Positions 1-9,788 of a stretch of DNA of 64,000 nucleotides are shown here, piece after piece; the first letter of the stretch is position 1; each line of letters opens with the position of its first letter. Made by a program: the position numbers and the translations under genes. Source of the DNA: Bacteroidota bacterium (GTDB lineage Bacteria; Bacteroidota; Ignavibacteria; Ignavibacteriales; Ignavibacteriaceae); assembly GCA_021824145.1 (NCBI GenBank), contig JAKALM010000001.1, positions 124,001 to 188,000 of the forward strand. Reading direction: 5' to 3'. The notes under the pieces are model-generated. The model made no database searches, was not told where the DNA came from, and was given only the letters and a program-made list of their open reading frames with translations.

Positions 1-734
1 AAACTGGAATTCCTTTCTCGGCATCTGTAATGTTTGTTTGCCCTTGGTATCAAGAAGCTGTGGATATTTTAAAAGATCATCCGCAAGTTACGGTAGGCAT
101 ACATTTAACTTTAAATGCTGAATGGAAAAATTATAGATGGGGACCGGTTACCGGAAGGTCGGCAGTGCCAAGTCTTGTTGATAGTTTGGGATATTTCTTC
201 CCGTCAAGAGCGGCGTTTGAAGCGAATCATCCGAAGCTTAATGAAATTGAGAAAGAGCTCCGCGCTCAAATAGAAAGAGCAGTTCACAGCGGATTGAATA
301 TTAAATATGTTGATTACCACATGGGCACCGCAGTTGATAAACCTGAATACCGTGCAATTTTGGAGAAGCTTGCAAACGAATATCATCTTGGAATTTCCCG
401 ATACTTTGGAGAACAAGATATTCCTAGTATGTATTCCGATCCGATTGAAAGTAAAGCCGACAGCCTTTACAAAACGCTTTCAAACATTAATTCGAATCAA
501 GTAAATTTGCTCGTCTGTCATATTGGAATTGATAACCCCGAACTTCAAGCAATGACTGATTTAAATCCTTTTGGTCCAAAAGAGATGAGCAAAAATCGTC
601 AAGCAGAATTAAATGCGTTGATTTCCCCCAAATTTTTAGAAGCAATAAAATCAAATCATATTATGCTGATAAATTATGAGCAGCTTATTTCAAAAGTTGG
701 ATTACAAAATATGAAACGGCCTGAAGAAAATTAA
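1..734 (+). CDS. ChbG/YdjC-like carbohydrate deacetylase (5' partial)
   Basis: The reading frame is open from base 3 to the stop at 734, and the residues before the first ATG at 30 (TGIPFSASV) fit the family, so the gene begins outside the window. It resembles the ChbG/YdjC family, metal-dependent deacetylases that remove an acetyl group from chito- or other amino-sugar oligosaccharides. Visible metal-site signatures are GIHLTL (about 25 residues after the first ATG) and DYHMGT further on; the N-terminal metal Asp lies upstream. A later CHIG segment also fits the family. It converges on the metallopeptidase at 841, with an inverted repeat between them. Family assignment is good; the actual substrate cannot be read from the sequence. 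Confidence 0.8.
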   Translation, partial: TGIPFSASVMFVCPWYQEAVDILKDHPQVTVGIHLTLNAEWKNYRWGPVTGRSAVPSLVDSLGYFFPSRAAFEANHPKLNEIEKELRAQIERAVHSGLNIKYVDYHMGTAVDKPEYRAILEKLANEYHLGISRYFGEQDIPSMYSDPIESKADSLYKTLSNINSNQVNLLVCHIGIDNPELQAMTDLNPFGPKEMSKNRQAELNALISPKFLEAIKSNHIMLINYEQLISKVGLQNMKRPEEN

Positions 735-756
735 AATTGTTTTGTTTACTAACAAG

Positions 757-836
757 AATGGAATATTGCAGTAGTGGAATCTTGTATTTAGTGTTACGTA
801 TTCTTATACATCATTCCAAAACTCCAATATTCCAAA
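757..836. repeat. Imperfect inverted repeat at convergent gene ends
   Basis: A 10-base arm (TGGAATATTG, 759-768) is matched by its complement at 825-834, with a second weaker pair inside (GTGGAAT near 774, ATTCCA near 813). The right arm, read on the minus strand, resembles the repeat at 3994-4050. It lies between two convergent genes and could act as a shared 3' end hairpin. Confidence 0.55.
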
Positions 837-840
837 TTAT

Positions 841-3090
841 TTATTTCAACAGCACCATTTTCTTTGTCTGCACGAAGCTTCCGGCTTCAATTCTGTAATA
901 ATAAACTCCGCTTGAAAGATTATTTCCATCAAATTTTATTGAATAACTTCCCGATGAATATTCTTGATCGGCAATTTGAGAAACTTGCTGCCCAAGCTGG
1001 TTGTAAATTGTTATTCTTACTTTCTCAGCTTTTGGCAAAGTGAAATCAATTGAAGTTGATGGATTGAAAGGATTAGGATAATTCTGCGACAAAGAAAATT
1101 GGCTTGGAGTTAATTCAACTTCCTGTTGTATGCCAGTAACCAAAGAAACATAAGCGCGGATTAAATACTGATATGTTGCGATTGTGCTATCAACATAATA
1201 TAACCAGGTGTTACTACTTACATCATATGTCCAACTATTAGCAAAGTTAGTTCCAGGTGTTTCTGTAACCATTACTTTAGGATTATTAGTCGAAGGTATT
1301 ACAAAAGCTACAGCAAACGGCTGGTTAGTTGATATATTTAAATTTGAAAGATCAACTTTGGACCAATTCGGCCATGGAACAGGATAAGGAATGCCGGGTG
1401 TCGTTGATATTGAAGCCACAAATGGTCCTGCTAACTTTGTTTGTAAAGGTGATTTTGTGAAATTCTGATTATAAGTCCAAATTCCGCCTGTAATAGAACC
1501 AGAAGTTCTTAAACCTATTCTCACCGAATCAAGCTTTCCTCCTTGAAAGGCATCAAATACAACCGCAACCGTATCAGAAGCAGGTAATTGTAAATATCCA
1601 ATAGGCTCGGTGTCATCCCATTTCAATTCGGTTGTATTTGAAGTTACCGTTCCGGTTGCTTGATAGTTGAAGATCTGCGATGAAGACTGATTAGTATCAA
1701 TAACAGCGAATGTAATTGTGGAATAAGTGCTTCCCCAAGCTGGCTCTGAAAATTGCGAATTGAGAGGAACATCCAACACTCTTTTTGTATTGTTTCCAGT
1801 TTCAATAGCTTTTATAACAATTGAATTTGCCGGTGCAGTGAAAGTAATATTTAAATTTGATCCGTTTTTAAAAGTAAGATATTCTGCGGCAAGCCTATTT
1901 ACAGTATCAGTTGCGGTTACATTTGGATTATAAAAAGTTTTACCAACCGAAGCAGGAAGGTTTGGATATAAATATCCCCAAGAAGAATTTATCGTTCTAT
2001 CATTTAATTCATTTGCCATTTCCCAATTTGTCATTAGCTGTCCGAAGCTTAATGTTTGTCCGGATTTAGACAAAGCATTAACCAAGCCGCTGACTCCGGT
2101 TAGATTATCTTGAACAACATTTTTCATGCTTGCAGTTCCAAATTGATCATTCCAGTAAATAAAAAATCTTTGAGCTCGTGAATAATCATTTAACACAAGA
2201 GTATTATCATTTCCTCTCCAATCAAGTAAATAATGATTTGGTTCATTTGCGTATAATCCTTGAAATGAGGCAGGGTAGCCGCAATTAACTTCTGCAAACA
2301 TGGAAAGCCCTTCATTTATAAAAGTAGCTTCAGGATTTGTTTTGTGGTAATTCCAATTTATCATGTGCTGAAACTCGTGAGCGCAAGTTTCGAGAGCAGT
2401 TTGAAATCCGCCGCTAGAGGAAGTATCGCTTAAATTTGTTGGATTGCAATCCATATAATATATTTCAGCCTGATTACTGTATGGATATGAAACTAAATTT
2501 GTCATTTCATTGTAACTGTAAAAATAACCAGCAACCCAGCCGCCAGAATTTGTTTGGCTGTAAGTATCCTGAATATCGAGAATTTCAATTATGATTTTGG
2601 GGTCGTTGTCAACATCCGGCGGGTTACCGAAAGTATTTACATCGGTTTGATAAATACCAACATTTGAATTGGCTGGAGTTTTATTATCAAATTCTTTTAT
2701 TACAGCATCAACAGCAGTTTGTGTTACTTTGCCTGCAGTCCATGAAGCATTTTCCACAAAAACATAACAATTAACTCCAACACCGCGGCAAGTTGAAGGA
2801 ACAGAATAAAAGGAATTATTAGTAAAATTAGTTGCATACCAATTGTGAGTTGAACCTATGGAAAAATTCCATGAAGTTTTTCTTAACGGTTGGTTTTTAA
2901 ATTCTTCAGGATGTGCCGCGACGTATTTGGCAATTTCTTGTTCTTGTTTCCACAAAAGCATGCTTCCATCAATTGGATAACTTTTTGCCGAAATGTTTTC
3001 TTTAACTGGTGATTTCATAATCACATTTTGCGGGAAAATGGTAATTGAAAAAAATGTACATAAAACCAGTACCGCATAAATGAATCTCAT
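841..3090 (-). CDS. Secreted M30-like zinc metallopeptidase with T9SS sorting domain
   Basis: A 749-residue exported protein. The start at 3090 is preferred over the in-frame ATG at 3156 because it has a GAGGTAAAT Shine-Dalgarno and begins directly with a signal peptide (MRFIYAVLVLCTFFSITIFPQ). The zinc motif HEFQHMINW places the ligands at about H238 and H242 with E239 as catalytic base, followed by NEGLSMFAE; this layout resembles peptidase family M30 (hyicolysin). The C-terminal 85 residues are a type A T9SS domain beginning LSQNYPNPFNPST and ending KKMVLLK, predicting export through the T9SS and cell-surface attachment or release. The middle is beta-rich. Extracellular protein degradation is the likely role; the substrate is unknown. 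Confidence 0.85.
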   Translation of the reverse strand: MRFIYAVLVLCTFFSITIFPQNVIMKSPVKENISAKSYPIDGSMLLWKQEQEIAKYVAAHPEEFKNQPLRKTSWNFSIGSTHNWYATNFTNNSFYSVPSTCRGVGVNCYVFVENASWTAGKVTQTAVDAVIKEFDNKTPANSNVGIYQTDVNTFGNPPDVDNDPKIIIEILDIQDTYSQTNSGGWVAGYFYSYNEMTNLVSYPYSNQAEIYYMDCNPTNLSDTSSSGGFQTALETCAHEFQHMINWNYHKTNPEATFINEGLSMFAEVNCGYPASFQGLYANEPNHYLLDWRGNDNTLVLNDYSRAQRFFIYWNDQFGTASMKNVVQDNLTGVSGLVNALSKSGQTLSFGQLMTNWEMANELNDRTINSSWGYLYPNLPASVGKTFYNPNVTATDTVNRLAAEYLTFKNGSNLNITFTAPANSIVIKAIETGNNTKRVLDVPLNSQFSEPAWGSTYSTITFAVIDTNQSSSQIFNYQATGTVTSNTTELKWDDTEPIGYLQLPASDTVAVVFDAFQGGKLDSVRIGLRTSGSITGGIWTYNQNFTKSPLQTKLAGPFVASISTTPGIPYPVPWPNWSKVDLSNLNISTNQPFAVAFVIPSTNNPKVMVTETPGTNFANSWTYDVSSNTWLYYVDSTIATYQYLIRAYVSLVTGIQQEVELTPSQFSLSQNYPNPFNPSTSIDFTLPKAEKVRITIYNQLGQQVSQIADQEYSSGSYSIKFDGNNLSSGVYYYRIEAGSFVQTKKMVLLK

Positions 3091-3171
3091 ATTTACCTCA
3101 TTTAGTTTTTCAAATATCACAAAAAGCATTCCTTTAAAGTTTATAATATTTTGCAATCATTTTGATGTTTT

Positions 3172-3483
3172 TCAGTTTTGAGTGCCCGAAAATATTTCCG
3201 CTTTCTTTACAAAAATTTCTTTTGGCGTCTTATCATTATCGATGGAATCGTAAAATATTTTTATCATTTTCCCTTGGTTTTTGAAAAGAAAAGTTTTTGT
3301 TTCGTTATCACAATTTAAAATGTAAACGCTTGTCGGATTTATTTTAACTGCCAGGTTTATGAAAGGTTCATTTCCTACAACTTCAACTTCGCCAACAACA
3401 AATTTTGAATTAATTGAATCTTTGGTTGAACAACCGGCAGTAAATATGAATATTAGGATAACTGCTGCAATTATTTTTTTCAT
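3172..3483 (-). CDS. Small predicted lipoprotein, function unknown
   Basis: A 103-residue protein with a lipoprotein signal peptide ending in the lipobox TAGC (Cys18), so a lipid-anchored envelope protein is predicted. The remainder is a short hydrophilic, probably beta-rich domain with no family I recognise. It lies about 80 bases upstream of the metallopeptidase on the same strand and may be cotranscribed with it. Nothing in the sequence indicates a specific role. Confidence 0.65.
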   Translation of the reverse strand: MKKIIAAVILIFIFTAGCSTKDSINSKFVVGEVEVVGNEPFINLAVKINPTSVYILNCDNETKTFLFKNQGKMIKIFYDSIDNDKTPKEIFVKKAEIFSGTQN

Positions 3484-3708
3484 TAAATTTTTGTTCCCTT
3501 CCCTTTTAACAAAGCCTTATTAAATGATATTAAGTGCAAAGAAATTTAATTCTAATAATAAATTTAAAATTACGCAAACAAAATGAGCAATATCCAATTT
3601 AAATCAAAGAGAAAAATAAAATCACATTGGTAGTATTCTTGCCTCAATTATTAAGTATGTATAACTTTATAAAGTAAAAATTTTTGTTGTAAGTAATTTG
3701 GAGTATTA

Positions 3709-3987
3709 ATGGAAAATGGAATAATTCACGATAAGGAAGAAAATAAATTTTTTAAGATTGTTAACGGCAAAGAAGCTTATCTTCGGTACATAATGTTAGA
3801 TAATAAAACAATGGATATGATTAAAACTTATGTGCCGCCGGAACTGCGCGGCCGTGGGCTTGCCGCCGAAGTTGTATTTGCTGGAGTTAATTTTGCCAAA
3901 GAAAATAACTTAACAATTATTCCTTCGTGTTCTTACGTTGAAACTTTTATTGAACGGCACAAAGAATATCAAGAGCTGGTAAGATAA
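3709..3987 (+). CDS. Small GNAT-type N-acetyltransferase (YjdJ-like)
   Basis: 92 residues, matching the short single-domain YjdJ-like acetyltransferases. The acetyl-CoA pyrophosphate loop appears as VPPELRGRGLAAEVV, followed by a helix (FAKENNLTIIP) and the YVETFIERHKEY tail typical of this subfamily. A GGAG ribosome-binding site stands 7 bases before the ATG. These proteins are presumed to transfer an acetyl group to an amine, but no substrate is established for the subfamily. It converges with the OsmC gene across a strong inverted repeat. Confidence 0.85.
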   Translation: MENGIIHDKEENKFFKIVNGKEAYLRYIMLDNKTMDMIKTYVPPELRGRGLAAEVVFAGVNFAKENNLTIIPSCSYVETFIERHKEYQELVR

Positions 3988-3993
3988 GAAAGT

Positions 3994-4050
3994 TGATTGG
4001 AATTTTGGAGTAATGGAATAATTGATACGTCTATTACTCCATTACTCCGC
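3994..4050. repeat. Inverted repeat between convergent genes, related to 757-836
   Basis: Arms GGAGTAATGGAATAAT (4007-4022) and ATTACTCCATTACTCC (4033-4048) are complementary at 15 of 16 positions, giving a 10-base loop. The flanking TTGGAATTTTGGAGT resembles the minus-strand reading of the repeat at 757-836. It may terminate both convergent genes, though there is no clear uridine tract. Confidence 0.7.
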
Positions 4051-4072
4051 AAGTAAGAAAAATATTTTTTAT

Positions 4073-4504
4073 TTACTTTTTCAGATTAGCTGTTAAAACG
4101 ATTTCAGTTCCGGTAAGCGCTTTAGAAACCGGACAACCTTTTTTTGCTTCTTCAGCATGCTTCAAAAAAGTAGCTTCATCAATTCCGGAAACATCTGCAT
4201 CACATTGCATCTCGATTTTTGTAATAGTAAATCCGCTTTCAAGTTTTACAATATGGACTTTATCCTCAGTCTTTACCGAATTTACAGTAAAGCCTGCGCC
4301 AGATAAAATATTTGAAAGAGCCATTGAATAACAAGCTGCATGCGCCGCGCCGATTAATTCTTCCGGATTAGTTTCATTTCCAGATTCAAATCTTGATACA
4401 AAATTGTATGCAACATTTTTCAACACACCGGATTCTGTTGAAATATTTCCGCTTCCATTTCTCAAATCACCGCGCCATTCGGCATTAGCTTTTCTAATTG
4501 GCAT
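4073..4504 (-). CDS. osmC: OsmC-family organic hydroperoxide reductase
   Basis: 143 residues, full length for OsmC. These cytoplasmic homodimers reduce organic hydroperoxides with two redox cysteines; here they are C58 (in AAHAACYSMAL) and C124 (in GCPVSKAL), both in the family's context. The N-terminal TESGVLKNVAYNF and NPEELIGAAHA segments are characteristic of the OsmC rather than the Ohr branch. The start is supported by AAAGGAG 7 bases upstream. Monocistronic, transcribed towards the convergent repeat. A role in peroxide resistance is inferred from the family. Confidence 0.92.
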   Translation of the reverse strand: MPIRKANAEWRGDLRNGSGNISTESGVLKNVAYNFVSRFESGNETNPEELIGAAHAACYSMALSNILSGAGFTVNSVKTEDKVHIVKLESGFTITKIEMQCDADVSGIDEATFLKHAEEAKKGCPVSKALTGTEIVLTANLKK

Positions 4505-4726
4505 AATTATCTCCTTTTTCTTTTTAATTGTTTTTTACTGTATTGAAATTATAACATTTTTTATCTAACTAATCAAAACTTGAAAATTTTATATCACATG
4601 GCAATAACATAAGAATTATTTTATTAAATAAATTTTCCGAATAAACTTTTATGAGAATTTCTTGCAACAGAATAATTTTTATTCTTATTATTACATTCAA
4701 ATTTATAAACTCAAAGTGGAGTTCTT

Positions 4727-6841
4727 ATGAAATTCAGGTTTACATTTTTTATTTTATTGGTAACTGTTATGGCAATATATTCGCAGACAAAATTAAAATA
4801 TCCCAACACAAAAAAAGTTGATGTGAAGGATAATTATTTCGGCACAATCGTTTCCGATCCTTATAGATGGCTTGAGAACGATACAGCCAAAGCGGTAAAA
4901 GAATGGGTGAAAGAAGAAAACAAAGTTACATTCGATTATCTTTCAAAAATTCCATACCGGGAAAAAATTAAGCAGCGCCTTGAAAAACTTTGGAATTATC
5001 CTAAATATTCTGTGCCGTTCAAAGGCGGAAACAACTATTTCTTTTTTAAGAATGATGGACTTCAAAATCAAAGTGTTTTGTACATTCAAAAAGATTTAGA
5101 ATCAACTCCAGAGGTTTTTTTAGATCCTAATAAATTATCTAAAGATGGAACAGTTTCGCTTTCAACTTATGCAGTTTCAAAAGATGGAAAATATTTTGCA
5201 TACGGCACGGCTTCCGGCGGCTCTGATTGGAATGAATTTTTTGTAATGGATGTTGCAAGCAAGAAAAAATTGAGCGACGATTTGAAGTGGATAAAATTTT
5301 CGGGAATTGCGTGGTATAAAGACGGATTTTTTTACAGCCGCTATCCGGAACCTGCAAAAGGACAAGAACTCGTTTTAAGCAATGAATATCATAAAGTTTA
5401 TTATCATAAAATTGGTACTGAGCAAAGTCAAGACAGTTTGATTTACGAAGATAAAAGTGAACCGAAGATGACGATGGGAGCGCAAGTTACAGATGATGAA
5501 AGGTTTTTGATTATTTATCTTTCAAAAGGAACAAGCAACAATGCGCTTTATGTAAAAGATCTTAATGATTCTAATTCTCCTTGGATGAAAGTTATTGACA
5601 ATTTTGATAACAACTACAGTGTTATTGATAATATTGGTGATAAGCTTTTGGTGATGACAGATAAAAGTGCGCCTATGTACCAGTTGGTATTGATTGATCC
5701 GAAAAATCCTGAAGAAAAAAATTGGGAAACAATTTTACCGGAACAAAAAAGTGTTCTTCAATCTGTTTCAATTATCGGCGGAAAACTTTTTGCGGAATAT
5801 ATGAAGGACGCTTGCAGTCATGATTACATGTACGATCTTAATGGGAAAAATGAAGAAGAAATAAAACTTCCTGGAATCGGAACAGTAGGCGGATTTAGCG
5901 GAAAGAGAGATGATAAAACTGCTTTTTATGCTTTCACATCTTTTACCTTTCCAACAACAATTTACAAGTTTGATGTTGATACAAAAAAATCATCAGTTCT
6001 TTATAAACCTGAAATCGATTTTAATTTTGAAAATTATATAACCAAACAAATTTTTTATAAGAGTAAAGACGGCACAAAAGTGCCGATGTTCATTGTCTAC
6101 CAAAAAGGCTTAAAGATGGACGGAAATAATCCGGCATTTCTTTATGCTTACGGCGGATTTGATATCAGTATCAATCCCGCATTCAGCATTTCAAGATTAA
6201 TTTTTCTAGAAAACGGCGGAGTGCTTGCAATCCCAAATATCCGTGGCGGAAGCGAGTATGGCGAAGCATGGCACAAAGCAGGAATGCTTGAGAAAAAGCA
6301 AAACGTATTTGATGATTTTATTGCTGCGGCAGAATATTTAATTAAGAATAAATATACTTCGGCTAAAAAGTTAGCGATTAACGGCGCATCAAATGGCGGA
6401 TTGCTAATTGGTGCAGTTACAAATCAAAGACCTGATTTATTTAGAGTTGCAATTCCGCAAGTTGGAGTGCAGGATATGCTGCGCTTTCAAAAATTTACAA
6501 TCGGCTGGGCTTGGGTTGGAGAATACGGCTCTAGCGATGACTCAGCACAGTTTCAATATCTTTATAAATATTCTCCGCTGCAAAATATAAAATCCGGATT
6601 AAACTATCCGGCAATTTTGGTTACAACCGCAGATCATGATGACCGTGTTGTACCAGCTCATTCATTTAAATATATTGCAACGCTGCAGGAAAAGTATAAA
6701 GGAAATAATCCGGTTTTGATTAGAATTGAAACCAGAGCCGGGCATGGCGGCGGAAAACCAACTTCAAAAGTTATTGAAGAACAAACGGATATTTGGTCGT
6801 TTATATTTAAGAATCTTGGTGTGAAACCGATATATAAATAG
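4727..6841 (+). CDS. Secreted prolyl oligopeptidase (S9A family)
   Basis: 704 residues with a signal peptide (MKFRFTFFILLVTVMAIYSQ), so an exported prolyl oligopeptidase, which cleaves short peptides after proline. Layout: N-terminal linker (YPNTKKVDVKDNYFGTIVSD), a seven-bladed propeller and a C-terminal alpha/beta hydrolase domain. The catalytic triad is visible: S555 in GASNGGLL, D638 in DHDDRVVP and H673 in AGHGGGKPT; R640 would contact the substrate. Length fits the family (about 680-720). A TGGAG site precedes the ATG. It is followed by a bidirectional intrinsic terminator shared with rseP. A role in peptide nutrition in the periplasm is likely. Confidence 0.93.
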   Translation: MKFRFTFFILLVTVMAIYSQTKLKYPNTKKVDVKDNYFGTIVSDPYRWLENDTAKAVKEWVKEENKVTFDYLSKIPYREKIKQRLEKLWNYPKYSVPFKGGNNYFFFKNDGLQNQSVLYIQKDLESTPEVFLDPNKLSKDGTVSLSTYAVSKDGKYFAYGTASGGSDWNEFFVMDVASKKKLSDDLKWIKFSGIAWYKDGFFYSRYPEPAKGQELVLSNEYHKVYYHKIGTEQSQDSLIYEDKSEPKMTMGAQVTDDERFLIIYLSKGTSNNALYVKDLNDSNSPWMKVIDNFDNNYSVIDNIGDKLLVMTDKSAPMYQLVLIDPKNPEEKNWETILPEQKSVLQSVSIIGGKLFAEYMKDACSHDYMYDLNGKNEEEIKLPGIGTVGGFSGKRDDKTAFYAFTSFTFPTTIYKFDVDTKKSSVLYKPEIDFNFENYITKQIFYKSKDGTKVPMFIVYQKGLKMDGNNPAFLYAYGGFDISINPAFSISRLIFLENGGVLAIPNIRGGSEYGEAWHKAGMLEKKQNVFDDFIAAAEYLIKNKYTSAKKLAINGASNGGLLIGAVTNQRPDLFRVAIPQVGVQDMLRFQKFTIGWAWVGEYGSSDDSAQFQYLYKYSPLQNIKSGLNYPAILVTTADHDDRVVPAHSFKYIATLQEKYKGNNPVLIRIETRAGHGGGKPTSKVIEEQTDIWSFIFKNLGVKPIYK

Positions 6842-6860
6842 CGAAACTCTTTAAAAGCAA

Positions 6861-6890
6861 AAAGCCCGATTTCAAAAATCGGGCTTTTTA
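6861..6890. terminator. Bidirectional intrinsic terminator
   Basis: Stem AAAGCCCGAT (6861-6870) pairs with ATCGGGCTTT (6879-6888), followed by T on the plus side and preceded by a run of A, giving a T tract on the minus side. It separates the convergent prolyl oligopeptidase and rseP genes. Confidence 0.9.
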
Positions 6891-6903
6891 ATTTTGTAGA
6901 TAA

Positions 6904-8259
6904 TTACAAGTTGATGATATCGTTATAAATTATAAAAGCCATCAGTAAAAGTAGAATTACGAATCCAGCATTTTGAATTGCAATTTTTACTTTTATAGGA
7001 ATTTCTTTCTTTGTTATTCCTTCAATAATTATCATCAACAAATGCCCGCCGTCCAAAACCGGAAATGGAAAAATATTTATAATCGCTAAACTCAAGCTTA
7101 GCATCGCTAAGAAATAAAGAAAGCTTACTATTCCATTATCCGCAAACTTAACTGCGTATTGTGCAATCTTTACAGGGCCGCCGAAAGCTTTTCCAAATGC
7201 TATTTTCCCTTTGATAACATTGCCCGCCATTTGATATGTCATTTCAGTAATTTTAGCAATGTCCTTCATTCCATAAATAAATGATTCAAAGAAACCATAA
7301 GTTTCGTAAACAACCGGACCAGTAAAAGCGTCGCCAAGTCCAACTCCAATCATTCCATTTGAACCCGGAGTGACTGCAATGTTTAAAGTGTCCTTGTCTC
7401 TCAAAACAACTAAAGGGATTGTAATGTTTTTATGACTAGAAACAATTCCTGTAACTTGTTTACTGCTGTATAATGGAGTGTTGTCAAGTTTAAGCAAAAT
7501 GTCACCGGTTTTTATTCCAGCAACTTTAGCGGGGGATTTTGCCAAAACATCAGTTATTATTGGCTGTATTCCGGACGGAATTAAAAACAATTCTTTGCTT
7601 TCATCTGTAGGAATTTTTTTCCGTGGAATAACAGTTTCTTCAACTTTACCATTGCGAAGATATTTTATATCAACATCGTGTCCCATTGATGCAACGAAAA
7701 TATCAGTCCTTACATCTTCCCAATTATTAACCAGCTTTCCGTTGATTGATAAAATTTTATCGCCCGCCATAAAGCCAAGCGAATCAGCAGCGCTGTGTGG
7801 TTCAACGTAACCGATGGTTGTAGTTTTTGTAAATTCTTTTCCGTGGAAAAAGTTAAACCCCCAGAAAACAAATAACGCAAGAAGGAGATTCATTATTACG
7901 CCGGCGGAAATAACAATTATTTTTTGCCACGTTGGCCTTGCGCGGAATTCATAAGGCTGCGGTTCTTTATCTGCAAAATCTGTATCGAAACTTTCATCTA
8001 CCATACCGGCAATCTTAACATAACCGCCAAGCGGCAGAAGGCTTAATCTATAATCAGTATTTCCTTGTCCGTCAAAATCTTCAGGCAAATCACCAAAAGT
8101 GAAGCCGGTAATTTTATTCCATCCGAATAATCTTTTTCCAAAACCGATCGCAAAAACATCTGCACGCATTCCGCAAAGTTTAGCAGCAGCAAAGTGTCCG
8201 AATTCATGTATAAAAACAAGGACGCCTATAGTTATAATAAAATAAATTACATAATCCAT
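6904..8259 (-). CDS. rseP: RseP-like intramembrane site-2 metalloprotease
   Basis: 451 residues. Intramembrane zinc protease that cuts membrane-embedded substrates such as anti-sigma factors and leftover signal peptides. The zinc motif HEFGH (H18, E19, H22) sits in the first transmembrane helix, and the third ligand motif LDGGH is in a late helix. Two PDZ domains lie between, starting about GYVEPHSAADSLGFMAGD and ITDVLAKSPAKVAGIKTGD. An AGAAGGAG site precedes the start. It lies directly downstream of dxr on the same strand, the classic dxr-rseP order. No anti-sigma factor is visible in the window, so the regulatory target is unknown. Confidence 0.95.
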   Translation of the reverse strand: MDYVIYFIITIGVLVFIHEFGHFAAAKLCGMRADVFAIGFGKRLFGWNKITGFTFGDLPEDFDGQGNTDYRLSLLPLGGYVKIAGMVDESFDTDFADKEPQPYEFRARPTWQKIIVISAGVIMNLLLALFVFWGFNFFHGKEFTKTTTIGYVEPHSAADSLGFMAGDKILSINGKLVNNWEDVRTDIFVASMGHDVDIKYLRNGKVEETVIPRKKIPTDESKELFLIPSGIQPIITDVLAKSPAKVAGIKTGDILLKLDNTPLYSSKQVTGIVSSHKNITIPLVVLRDKDTLNIAVTPGSNGMIGVGLGDAFTGPVVYETYGFFESFIYGMKDIAKITEMTYQMAGNVIKGKIAFGKAFGGPVKIAQYAVKFADNGIVSFLYFLAMLSLSLAIINIFPFPVLDGGHLLMIIIEGITKKEIPIKVKIAIQNAGFVILLLLMAFIIYNDIINL

Positions 8260-8347
8260 TAAAAAAGATTCTCCTTCTAAGTTTCCAATAAGACTAAACC
8301 AGGGTTAAAAAGATTCAAACAAAAATACAGATGGCTAAAGAAATAAC

Positions 8348-9490
8348 CTAACCTAAAGCAAGTACATATTCTCTGGTTTCTTTGTCACATTCAAAGATAG
8401 TTTTTACATCCGGTGACTTATGATTTTCTATTTTCTCCAATGCTTTTGTTATTAAATGCGGTATTTGTGAGAATTTAATTTTACCTTTTAAAAATTTATC
8501 CACAGCAATTTCATTTGCAGCGTTTAAAATACATGGCGCCGTGCCGCCGGCTTCCAAAACTAAATAGGCAAGTTTTAAACATTCAAATTTATCTTGGTCG
8601 GGCGGATAGAAATTTAAAGTTCCGATTTGTGCAAGGTCAGTTCGCGGAAAATCATTCGGAAGTCTTTCCGGATAAGTTAAAGCATATTGAATTGGAAGCT
8701 TCATATCAGGCAATCCCATTTGAGCTTTAATCGATCCATCAACAAACTGAACCATTGAATGAATAATTGACTGCGGATGAATTACAACATCAATTTTATT
8801 TTTTTCAATTCCGAAGAGCCAACGAGCTTCAATTATTTCCAAACCTTTATTCATCATCGAAGCAGAATCAATCGTAATTTTATTTCCCATTTTCCAGTTG
8901 GGATGATTCAAAGCTTCTTTAACCGAAACTTCATCAAAATAAGATTTTGTTTTGTTTAAGAAAGGCCCGCCGGAAGCTGTTAATATAAGCTTTTCAACTT
9001 GGTCTTTTTTTTCGCCTTCGAGGCATTGGAAAATAGCGCTGTGTTCGGAATCTATCGGGATGAGCTTGGCATTATTTTCTTTGCAAAGTTTGGTTACTAA
9101 TTCACCCGCAACAACTAAAGTTTCTTTATTTGCGAGTGCAATTATTTTACCGCGTTTAATTGCTTCAAGTGTTGGCGCCAATCCACTGAAGCCGACCATT
9201 GCGCCGACGAAAATATCGTATTCTAATTTTGAAGCCGCTTCAATCAAACCTTCATGTCCAAAAAGCACTTCGCATTTGCCTGAAATTCTTCGCTTAAGTT
9301 CTTGTCCAAGTTTTTCATCTTTAACAACAACTGTTTTGGGATTGAATTCATCTATTTGCGGTTCAAGCAAATCTATTCTTGTATTTACCGTAAGAGCGGC
9401 AATTTCAAACTTGCTGGGAAAATTTCTAATTACGTTAAGTGTGTTTATCCCTATTGAACCCGTTGAGCCTAATATTAAAACTTTTTTCAT
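8348..9490 (-). CDS. dxr: 1-deoxy-D-xylulose 5-phosphate reductoisomerase
   Basis: 380 residues. Converts DXP to 2-C-methyl-D-erythritol 4-phosphate with NADPH, the second step of the MEP isoprenoid pathway. The start at 9490 is chosen over the ATG at 9532 because the protein then begins MKKVLILGSTGSIG, with the NADPH loop GSTGSIG at its usual place. ANKETLV, IPIDSEHSA, and HPNWKMGNKITIDSASMMNKGLE are the family's active-site segments. It pairs with ispG (23185-25194), a later step of the same pathway, elsewhere in the window. It is transcribed into rseP after an 88-base gap. Confidence 0.96.
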   Translation of the reverse strand: MKKVLILGSTGSIGINTLNVIRNFPSKFEIAALTVNTRIDLLEPQIDEFNPKTVVVKDEKLGQELKRRISGKCEVLFGHEGLIEAASKLEYDIFVGAMVGFSGLAPTLEAIKRGKIIALANKETLVVAGELVTKLCKENNAKLIPIDSEHSAIFQCLEGEKKDQVEKLILTASGGPFLNKTKSYFDEVSVKEALNHPNWKMGNKITIDSASMMNKGLEIIEARWLFGIEKNKIDVVIHPQSIIHSMVQFVDGSIKAQMGLPDMKLPIQYALTYPERLPNDFPRTDLAQIGTLNFYPPDQDKFECLKLAYLVLEAGGTAPCILNAANEIAVDKFLKGKIKFSQIPHLITKALEKIENHKSPDVKTIFECDKETREYVLALG

Positions 9491-9788
9491 ATTCTTACTT
9501 AAATCTGGTCTCAAAAGTAAAGAAGAATGCATTCTTAATCAATGTAAAATTATAATAGTCAGTGTTGGAAATTGTGTTTAGAATAAATTATTCTTTACAA
9601 ATTTTAATTAATTATTTCAAAGCAAAAAATGTAGATTCTTCTTTCTTTGTTGATTAATACAAGCTGTCCCAATTATTTGTTTTGCAACACATTGGTGAAC
9701 AGAAAATAGAATTTTAATGAACTAAATTAAACTCAGCTTTTTAAAAATTAGTCATAACTGCAAATTAAAATCTATCTTAGGGAGGTTC

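Noticed and set aside
8952-9581. 209-residue plus-strand reading frame
   Set aside because: It is antisense to dxr over nearly its whole length and shows no family features; dxr is certain.
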